Assembly (NCBI RefSeq): GCF_016863535.1 | Contig: NZ_BOPB01000011.1 | Coordinates: forward strand, 62,001 to 126,000 | Direction: 5' to 3' | DNA length: 64,000 nt | DNA from: Micromonospora lutea | GTDB lineage: Bacteria > Actinomycetota > Actinomycetes > Mycobacteriales > Micromonosporaceae | Shown here: in pieces, positions 1 to 6,211 of the stretch | Position numbering within the stretch: the first letter of the stretch is position 1 | Layout: each line of letters opens with the position of its first letter | Position numbers and translations under genes: made by a program | Notes under the pieces: generated by a model | What the model was told of the DNA's origin: nothing | The model's database searches: none | What the model saw: only the letters and a program-made list of their open reading frames with translations

Positions 1-27
1 GAACCCTCACCGCAACCACGAAACCCG

Positions 28-1713
28 TCAGACGTGCCGGCGGCTCTGCACGATACGGAACCGGTTCGCCACGTACGCCCCGTCGGTCAGCGCCGAGTTG
101 GCCGCCGCGTTCGCCCCGCTGCCGTGGAAGTCGGAGAAGGCCGCCGACTGGTTCACGAAGACACCACCGGTGAGGTTGGCCGACAGGTGCACCCCGACCT
201 CGATCGCGGCCGCCTCGGTGGCGTCCAGCACCGCGTCGTCGGTGGAGTAGACCGCGGCGGTCAGGGCCCCCTTCTCCCCCACGGTCGAGCGCAGGATCTC
301 CAGGCTGTGCGCGGTGGAGTCGGTGGCGATGGCGAAGGAGATCGGCCCGAACCACTCCCGGGAGTAGGTCGCGGTGTCGTCGGCGTCCAGCTTGACGATG
401 GTCGGCGTACGCACCACGGCGTCCGGGAACGACGGGTGCTCGACGGTACGCGACTCCAGCACCGGCACACCGACCTTGGTGACCTCGTCCAGTCGCTCCA
501 GCACGCCGTCGTTGACGATCGCGCCGGTCAGCTCCACACCCCGGGCCGGATCGCCGGTGAGCTTGCCGATGGCGGCGGCGATACCGCCGGCCACCTCGTC
601 GAAGCTCTTGTGTCCCTGGTCGGTCTCGATGCCGTCGCGGGGGATGAGCAGGTTCTGCGAGGTGGTGCACATCTGACCGCTGTAGAGGGTCAGCGTGAAG
701 CCCAGGTTGCGGCACATCCCGGCGAAGTCGTCGGTGGAGTCGACCACCACCGTGTTGAGCCCCGCCTTCTCGGTGTAGACGGCCGCCTGCCGGGCGTTGG
801 CCTCCAGCCAGTCGCCGTACTCGGTGGAGCCGGTGAAGTCGACGATCTTCACTGCCGGGTGCAGGGCCAGCGTCGAGGCGAGCTTCTCGCCGGGAGCCTC
901 GGGGGCCAGCAGCACCAGGTTCGGGTCGAGGCCCGCCTCGGCGAGCACCTCACGGGCGTACCGGACGGTGATGGCCAGCGGCAGCACGGCGCGCGGGTGC
1001 GGCTTGACCACGACAGGGTTGCCGGTGACCAGCGAGGCGAACAGACCCGGGTACGAGTTCCAGGTCGGGAAGGTGTTGCAGCCGATGACCAGGGCCACAC
1101 CCCGGGGCACCACGTGGAAGGTCTTGGTCATCCGCAGCGGATCACCCTTGCCGGCGGCCTTCTCCCAGCCGGCGCTGCCCGGGTGCCGGGTCATCTCCGC
1201 GTAGGCGTAGGCCAGCGCCTCCAGCGCGCGGTCCAGCGCGTGCGCGCCACCGGCCTGGAAGGCCATCACGAACGCCTGGCCGCTGGTGAACTGCACCGCG
1301 TTGGCCAGCTCGAAGACGTTCCGGTGCAGGCGGTCGAGGATCTCCAGGCAGACACCCACCCGGACCTGTGGACCGGCGTCACGCCAGGCGGGCAGCGCCG
1401 CCGACGCGGCGGCGACCAGTTGGTCGGCCTCGGCGTGCGGGTAGCGGACGTTGAGCGCGACGCCGAACGGGCTGTCTTCGGTGGCGACCCGGTCGCCGCC
1501 GCCCGGCTGGTCGAGCGGGAAGTCAGCGCCCAGGTACGCCTCGAAGGCGGCCTTGCCGTCGGCGGCGGCGGTTTCTCCGTACACCCGTGGGCTGGGTGAT
1601 TCCGGGTAGGCGGACCAGTACCCCCGCTCGGTGATCGCGGTCAGCGCGCGGTTGAGGGTCTCGGCGTGCCTGTCGTAGAGGGGGTGCGGGGTCTCCGTCA
1701 TGCCCGCCATCAT
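28..1713 (-). CDS. paaN: Phenylacetate-degradation aldehyde dehydrogenase PaaN
   Basis: This is an aldehyde dehydrogenase superfamily protein of the PaaN type, which oxidises the ring-opened semialdehyde intermediate of the phenylacetyl-CoA pathway. The full ALDH fold is visible: a long N-terminal extension (residues 1-75), the NAD-binding region with VVVKPHPRAVLP near residue 240, a FTGSTEYG motif, and the catalytic cysteine in YSGQMCTTSQN (about residue 349). At about 561 residues it matches stand-alone PaaN and lacks the MaoC-type hydratase domain fused in the Escherichia coli PaaZ, so a separate hydratase would be needed. Three in-frame ATGs (1713, 1710, 1701) are possible; a GAGGGG lies about 10 bases before 1713, and MTETPHP at 1701 is an alternative. 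No other paa gene is in the window; the cluster may continue to the left. Confidence 0.9.
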   Translation of the reverse strand: MMAGMTETPHPLYDRHAETLNRALTAITERGYWSAYPESPSPRVYGETAAADGKAAFEAYLGADFPLDQPGGGDRVATEDSPFGVALNVRYPHAEADQLVAAASAALPAWRDAGPQVRVGVCLEILDRLHRNVFELANAVQFTSGQAFVMAFQAGGAHALDRALEALAYAYAEMTRHPGSAGWEKAAGKGDPLRMTKTFHVVPRGVALVIGCNTFPTWNSYPGLFASLVTGNPVVVKPHPRAVLPLAITVRYAREVLAEAGLDPNLVLLAPEAPGEKLASTLALHPAVKIVDFTGSTEYGDWLEANARQAAVYTEKAGLNTVVVDSTDDFAGMCRNLGFTLTLYSGQMCTTSQNLLIPRDGIETDQGHKSFDEVAGGIAAAIGKLTGDPARGVELTGAIVNDGVLERLDEVTKVGVPVLESRTVEHPSFPDAVVRTPTIVKLDADDTATYSREWFGPISFAIATDSTAHSLEILRSTVGEKGALTAAVYSTDDAVLDATEAAAIEVGVHLSANLTGGVFVNQSAAFSDFHGSGANAAANSALTDGAYVANRFRIVQSRRHV

Positions 1714-1785
1714 GCAACACGAACCCCTCAGATCAGTAGGGGCGTGTCACAACTTCAGACGGGTCAGCCACCGATCTCCGGCCGG

Positions 1786-2805
1786 TCACACGTCGAGCTG
1801 CCAGTTGCTCCAGCGATCGAGCACCCGGAAACCGAGCTGCTCGTTGATGGCGATCATGTGGTCGTTGCTGTCCGCGTTGAAGGTGTCGATCACTCGCACG
1901 GCCGGCTCGTGGGCGAGCAGGTGCCGCAGGTTCTCGATCTTGGCAAGCAGACCCAGCCGATGACCCCGGTGCTCCGGATCGACGATGGTGATCTGCTGGA
2001 ACGAGTGCCAGTCCGCGGACGCCCCGACATCCAGCAGCGTCCACGCGACCAGCCGACCGGATGCGTCGTGCCGGACACCGACGTGGTAGCGCCGCCGGCC
2101 CCGCGCCTCCAGCGCCAGTTCGGTGCCGCGCAGGCGTTCGGCGTCGACCTGCTCCGGCTCCCACGCCAGGTCGCCCATTGGCGCGTCGGCCAGCAGCCGC
2201 CCGTCGAGGTACGCCACGTCGGCGGCCAGGGCGTCGGGGGTACGCCCGCGCCAGCGCAGCACCTCGTAGCCGGCCGCCCGGCTCCGGGCGTCGGTCAGCA
2301 GCGCCTCCAGGCTCGCCTGGTCCAGATCAGCGACTTCCAGCCGCCGGCGGACGTCGGCCAGGGCGTCGACCGCGCCGAGGGCGGCGGCGAAGGCGGTGGC
2401 CGGCGCGGGACGGCCGGGCGCACCGGGTGCGTGTGCCCGGCTCATCGCGCTCACCCGCTTGCGCCCGTGTTCAGGCAGCACGGCGAGACCGTGCCGGGCC
2501 AGCGCCCGACCCACCCCACGACGGCGGTACGCCGGGTGCACGACCAGCTCAGCGGAGGCGTTCTCGGTGTTGTCGAGCTGCGGCAGGTTGAGCACGAGAT
2601 GCCCGGCGGGCTCGCCGTCGAGGTGGGCCAACAGGTTGATCGGGAGGTGACTCGGCATCGGTTGGCGGATCATCGCCGTCAGCCGTTGCCGGCAGAAGGG
2701 CGGGAAGTCGGGCAGGTCGGCGGCGACGTATGCCGCGCCGATCCGGTACGCCTCCTCGATCGCCTGGTCGTCGGCGGGACCGAAGGGTGTGACGGTGACG
2801 GTCAT
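1786..2805 (-). CDS. Tandem double GNAT-fold N-acetyltransferase
   Basis: About 339 residues carrying two GNAT acetyltransferase modules in tandem. The first half shows the acetyl-CoA loop as VHPAYRRRGVGRALARHG (about residues 91-108) after a predicted beta strand ending in AELVV. The second half has a matching VDPEHRGHRLGLLAKIENL segment (about 276-294) and a typical C-terminal NEQLGFRVLDRWSNWQL stretch. Two-domain GNAT proteins of this size include mycothiol synthase-like enzymes and aminoglycoside-type acetyltransferases; the substrate cannot be read from sequence. It lies downstream of the thrC-type gene on the same strand, with a strong hairpin just before its start, so it may have its own promoter. 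A clear Shine-Dalgarno sequence is not visible before the ATG at 2805. Confidence 0.85.
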   Translation of the reverse strand: MTVTVTPFGPADDQAIEEAYRIGAAYVAADLPDFPPFCRQRLTAMIRQPMPSHLPINLLAHLDGEPAGHLVLNLPQLDNTENASAELVVHPAYRRRGVGRALARHGLAVLPEHGRKRVSAMSRAHAPGAPGRPAPATAFAAALGAVDALADVRRRLEVADLDQASLEALLTDARSRAAGYEVLRWRGRTPDALAADVAYLDGRLLADAPMGDLAWEPEQVDAERLRGTELALEARGRRRYHVGVRHDASGRLVAWTLLDVGASADWHSFQQITIVDPEHRGHRLGLLAKIENLRHLLAHEPAVRVIDTFNADSNDHMIAINEQLGFRVLDRWSNWQLDV

Positions 2806-2830
2806 GTGGGCAGCCTGGGCCAGAGACAGA

Positions 2831-2864
2831 CGAGCGGGCCAGCGAATTTACGCTGGCCCGCTCG
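2831..2864 (-). terminator. Perfect 14-bp hairpin downstream of thrC-type gene
   Basis: CGAGCGGGCCAGCG and its exact reverse complement flank an AATTTA loop. It sits between the stop of the threonine-synthase-type gene (3048) and the start of the GNAT gene (2805), only 26 bases from the latter. There is no U tract, as is common for actinomycete terminators. Confidence 0.65.
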
Positions 2865-3047
2865 GACGTTGGTCGGGAGGGACGATCGCACAACGCCTCC
2901 GGCGCTGGGTCGTAAAGACTGAAAGTCTACGGCGAAACGCCCTCCCGCACGGAGCATCTTGCGCCGTCCGTTTGCAGCCGTCAAGTCCCTGCCGGCGTGT
3001 TTCGCTCACTCCCTGCGAAATGCCGCTTACTCACCCAGCCGTCACGG

Positions 3048-4334
3048 TCAGCTCAGCAGGCCGGCGTCGCGGGCGGCCCGCAACGATGGCTTGATCCGGT
3101 GGGTCGGGCCGACCTCGCCGGCGACCGCGTCGAGCGTCTTCAGCCCGTCTCCGGTGTTGAACACCACCGTCTCGGCGGTCGGATCCAGCCGGCCCGACTC
3201 GACCAGCTTGCGCAGCACCGCCACGGTCACCCCGCCGGCGGTCTCCGCGAAAACCCCGGTGGTACGCGCCAGCAGGCGCACACCCGCGCGGATCTCGTCG
3301 TCGTCGGCGTGGTCCATCCAGCCACCGGTACGACGCACCGCTTCCAGGGCGTACAGCCCGGCCGCCGGGTCGCCGATGTTCAGCGACTTGGCGATGCCGG
3401 TGGGCTTGACCGGGGTGATGGCGTCGGTGCCGGTGTGCAGCGCGGTGGCGATCGGGTTGCAGCCGGTCGACTGTGCGCCGAAGACCTTCCAGCCGTCGGC
3501 CGGTGCCTCGACCAGGCCGATCTCGACCAGTTCGCTGAACGCCTTGTCGATCTTCGTGAGCAACTCCCCCGAGGCCATCGGGATGACGACCTGGGCTGGG
3601 ATCCGCCACCCGAGTTGCTCGGCGACCTCGTAGCCGAGCGTCTTGGACCCTTCCGCGTAGTACGGCCGCACGTTCACGTTGACGAACGCGGTGTCCTCGA
3701 ACTCGTCGGTCTCGACCAGTTCGCCGCAGAGCCGGTTCACGTCGTCGTACGAGCCGTCGATGGCGACCAGATCGCCGTCGTAGACGGCGGTGGTGACGAT
3801 CTTGCCCTGCTCCAGGTCACTGGGGATGAAGACCACCGACGGCGTACCCACCCGGGCGGCATGCGCGGCGACGGAGTTGGCGAGGTTGCCGGTGGAGGCG
3901 CAGGCGAACCGGGAGAAGCCGAGCGCACGGGCGGCGGTCAGCGCCACCGACACCACCCGGTCCTTGAAGGAGTGGCTGGGATTGGCGCTGTCGTCCTTGA
4001 CCCACAACGCGGCGGTGATGCCCAACTCGGCGGCGAGCCGGTCGGCGGCCACCAGCGGAGTGAATCCCGGGTCCAGGGTGACCCTGGTGGCCGGGTCCTG
4101 ACCGACGGGAAGCAGGGCGGCGTACCGCCAGAGATTGCGTGGGCCGGCCTCGATCTGCTCGCGGGTGACAGTGGCGAGCGCGGACAGGTCGTAGTCGACC
4201 TCCAGCGGACCGAAACACTCGTAACAGGCGTGCTGGGCGGCGAGCGGGTAGCGGGCCGAACAGGCACGGCAGACAAGGGCACGGGCGGGGCTGGTGGCGG
4301 TGTCGATACCGGATGGGGCGAGCGTCGACGTCAT
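3048..4334 (-). CDS. thrC: Threonine synthase-type PLP enzyme
   Basis: A fold-type II PLP enzyme of the threonine synthase family, converting O-phosphohomoserine to threonine. The N-terminus has a zinc-ribbon-like pair CRAC and CYEC (about residues 22-41). The PLP lysine is Lys124 in NPSHSFKDR, followed by ASTGNLANS (phosphate/cofactor contacts) and a C-terminal FNTGDGLK. Length (428 aa) suits ThrC. The start ATG at 4334 follows AGAGGAC, which is part of a SAM-I riboswitch. SAM control is expected for methionine genes, so the enzyme may instead serve homocysteine synthesis: some actinobacteria are reported to use a threonine-synthase-like enzyme that makes homocysteine from O-phosphohomoserine with a sulfur-carrier protein. 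No MoaD/ThiS-like gene is next to it here, so threonine synthase remains the default name. Confidence 0.9.
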   Translation of the reverse strand: MTSTLAPSGIDTATSPARALVCRACSARYPLAAQHACYECFGPLEVDYDLSALATVTREQIEAGPRNLWRYAALLPVGQDPATRVTLDPGFTPLVAADRLAAELGITAALWVKDDSANPSHSFKDRVVSVALTAARALGFSRFACASTGNLANSVAAHAARVGTPSVVFIPSDLEQGKIVTTAVYDGDLVAIDGSYDDVNRLCGELVETDEFEDTAFVNVNVRPYYAEGSKTLGYEVAEQLGWRIPAQVVIPMASGELLTKIDKAFSELVEIGLVEAPADGWKVFGAQSTGCNPIATALHTGTDAITPVKPTGIAKSLNIGDPAAGLYALEAVRRTGGWMDHADDDEIRAGVRLLARTTGVFAETAGGVTVAVLRKLVESGRLDPTAETVVFNTGDGLKTLDAVAGEVGPTHRIKPSLRAARDAGLLS

Positions 4335-4342
4335 GTCGAAGT

Positions 4343-4478
4343 CCTCTCATCTTTCCCCGCATCGCACCCTGCGGCGGGGACGGAATTGGCACCTGCCTCG
4401 CCGAACGCTCAGCGGTGAGCGCGCGAGGTGGTTGCCGGGGCGTCGTCGGGCCGTATCCCTCAGCCCCTCTGGATGAGG
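4343..4478 (-). promoter_or_regulatory. SAM-I (S-box) riboswitch
   Basis: Reading the minus strand, the S-box core is clear: CTCATCCAGAG, then GGGCTGAGGGAT, GGCCCGACGACGCC, CCGGCAACC, and downstream GGTGCCAATTCC followed by a GC-rich P4 hairpin and the closing GATGAG. P1 pairs CTCATC (plus coordinates 4472-4477) with GATGAG (4346-4351). The 3' strand of P1 runs straight into AGAGGA, the Shine-Dalgarno sequence 8 bases before the ATG at 4334. No terminator hairpin separates aptamer and gene, so SAM binding should block translation initiation by masking the ribosome binding site. The remaining upstream stretch to 4676 contains a possible TAGAAT -10 box (plus 4496-4501) but no gene. Confidence 0.93.
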
Positions 4479-4676
4479 TATGCAGTTGTGTGGCCGATTC
4501 TAGGCAGTCCGGTCGCGGCCGTCGCCGGTCAATCCCAGCCTGTGAGCGATTGGATTTTTCTGGACCTCCGCCGGACCATGAGCTCGGCGCTCAAGGCGTG
4601 AGCTGCGGGTTCAGTTGGAGAAGGCGTTCCCACTCGGCGGCGCCGGTGCTCAGCCCGACGCCGCCGAGCGTCGCTG

Positions 4677-5123
4677 TCAGGCCGGCACGGAGCGCGGTTC
4701 GCCCTCGGCGATGGCGACCGTCGCGGCACCGCGCCGCCACAGCGTGTCCACCGCCCAGGTACCCGGGCCGAGCACCGCGACCAGGAAGAACGACCAGCAG
4801 AAGAGCACGGACAACTCGCCGTGGTTGCGCATCGGCAGCAGCGCCTCGGGCTGGTGCACCACGAAGTACGCGTAGGCCATGGAGCCCGACGCCAGCAGGG
4901 CAGCGGGGCGGGTGAACAGCCCCAGGAGCACCAGGGCGCCGCAGGCCAACTGGATCACCGCGGCGTACCAACCGGGCCACTGGCCGAGTGGCACGGCCTC
5001 GCCGGTGCCGCGGTTGCCGCCGAACAGCCCGAAGACGGACGACATGCCGTGAATGAGGAACAGTAACCCGATCACAATGCGGAACAGGGACAATGCCGGC
5101 CCGCCGAACCGGTCAGCACGCAT
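4677..5123 (-). CDS. DoxX family integral membrane protein
   Basis: A 148-residue, four-helix membrane protein of the DoxX/DoxD family. Helix 1 carries the usual RIVIGLLFLIHGMSSVFGLFG character, helix 2 an AAVIQLACGALVLLGLFTRPAA stretch (split here by polar turns), helix 3 follows the conserved ARPAA-like turn, and helix 4 is FCWSFFLVAVLGPG. The family is associated with redox or thiosulfate:quinone functions, but for short stand-alone members the role is unknown. GGAGG six bases before the ATG supports the start. A LacI-type palindrome lies 75 bp upstream, suggesting carbon-source or stress-linked repression. Confidence 0.9.
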   Translation of the reverse strand: MRADRFGGPALSLFRIVIGLLFLIHGMSSVFGLFGGNRGTGEAVPLGQWPGWYAAVIQLACGALVLLGLFTRPAALLASGSMAYAYFVVHQPEALLPMRNHGELSVLFCWSFFLVAVLGPGTWAVDTLWRRGAATVAIAEGEPRSVPA

Positions 5124-5197
5124 TGGTACCTCCTACGAGTGGGTGATGGCACCAGAATGCAGGAAGTATAGATAGTTGTCGATGCAATCTCTCTTCT

Positions 5198-5211
5198 TGG
5201 GAACGCTCCCA
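5198..5211. promoter_or_regulatory. LacI-family-type operator upstream of DoxX gene
   Basis: TGGGAACGCTCCCA is a near-perfect 14-bp palindrome with the central CG typical of LacI-family operators such as CebR-type sites (TGGGAGCGCTCCCA). It lies about 75 bp before the doxX start, upstream of a possible TATACT -10 box on the minus strand. No LacI regulator gene is in the window. Confidence 0.55.
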
Positions 5212-5311
5212 CGTCGATAATAGCGATTGGAACTTCCGGAAACAGCCCGTGTATGTATCCCACCCCCGCCCCGGAGACGCTGCCCCGCACCGGTTGACCA
5301 GGTGGCGCTGC

Positions 5312-6211
5312 TCAGCTGGTGATGTCCTTGCGGGTGAAACGCCAGAAGGCCAGGCCCCAGAACACGGTCGCGTAGCAGATCGCCGAGACGGTGCCCCGGA
5401 CGATGTCGTCGGTCTGCATGGGTGTGGAGAGCAGCCCCAACCACGCGGTGCTGTAGTGGGTCGGCAGGAACGACCGGATCATGCCGAGCGCGGTGATCTG
5501 ATCCAGGATGCTGGAGAGGATCCAGAGCAGCACCGCGCCACCCACCGCACCGAGCGCCGCGTCGGTGGTCACCGAGAGCAGGAACGCCAGTCCCGCGACC
5601 ACCAGCAGAACGATCGCCAGATAGCCCAACACGGCCAGCAGCCGCAGCAGCCCCTCACCCGGCTCCAACTGTGCGGCGACCGTACTGCGCAGCGGCGACC
5701 AGCCGTAGCGCATGGTGCCGATGGCGAGGGCCGTGCCGGCGAGCAGTACCAGCGCCAGCGCCGAGTACGCGAGCGCGACCAGCAGCTTCACCGTGAGCAG
5801 TCGGGCCCGGGGCACCGGGATCGCCAGCAGGTAGCGCAGGCTTCCCCAACTCGCCTCGCTCGCCACCGTGTCACCACAGAACAGCGCCACCACGACAACC
5901 AGCAGGAACGAGGCCGACACGAAAATGGTGAAGAGGGTGAAGTTGAGCCCACCCGAGGTGGCGAGATCGATCAGGCTGCCGAATTCTCCCCCGCCATTGT
6001 CATCGTCGTTCGAGTCGAACTGGAACGCGATCAGGATGATCAGCGGCAGCAGCACCATGAAGCCGAGCGCCAACTGGGTACGCCGGCGCGATGCCTGCCG
6101 GCGGAACTCCGCGCCGAAGGGCAGCGTCCGCGAGGGCCGGTAACCGGCCGCCGCACCCGAGGCGGCGACGCTGGTCGTGTCCCCCGCGGGGTCGACAGTC
6201 GATCCCGTCAT
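5312..6211 (-). CDS. ABC-2 type transporter permease
   Basis: About 299 residues with an N-terminal cytoplasmic stretch and roughly six membrane segments: LALGFMVLLPLIILIAF, the FASFLLVVVVALFCGD-type segment, LLVALAYSALALVLLAGTALAIG, LAVLGYLAIVLLVVAGLAFLL, ALGAVGGAVLLWILSS and a C-terminal CYATVFWGLAFWRF. The loop sequence GDTVASEASWGSLRYLLAIPV matches the gating-helix region of ABC-2 exporter permeases. Its ATG (6211) overlaps the stop codon of the upstream hydrolase-ATPase fusion, so the two are translationally coupled and almost certainly form one exporter. An in-frame GTG at 6214 is an alternative start. Confidence 0.9.
   Translation of the reverse strand: MTGSTVDPAGDTTSVAASGAAAGYRPSRTLPFGAEFRRQASRRRTQLALGFMVLLPLIILIAFQFDSNDDDNGGGEFGSLIDLATSGGLNFTLFTIFVSASFLLVVVVALFCGDTVASEASWGSLRYLLAIPVPRARLLTVKLLVALAYSALALVLLAGTALAIGTMRYGWSPLRSTVAAQLEPGEGLLRLLAVLGYLAIVLLVVAGLAFLLSVTTDAALGAVGGAVLLWILSSILDQITALGMIRSFLPTHYSTAWLGLLSTPMQTDDIVRGTVSAICYATVFWGLAFWRFTRKDITS

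Noticed and set aside
34..1599. Long plus-strand open frame opposite paaN
   Set aside because: His/Arg/Gly-rich composition, no family motifs and complete overlap with a well-supported ALDH gene; a high-GC shadow frame.
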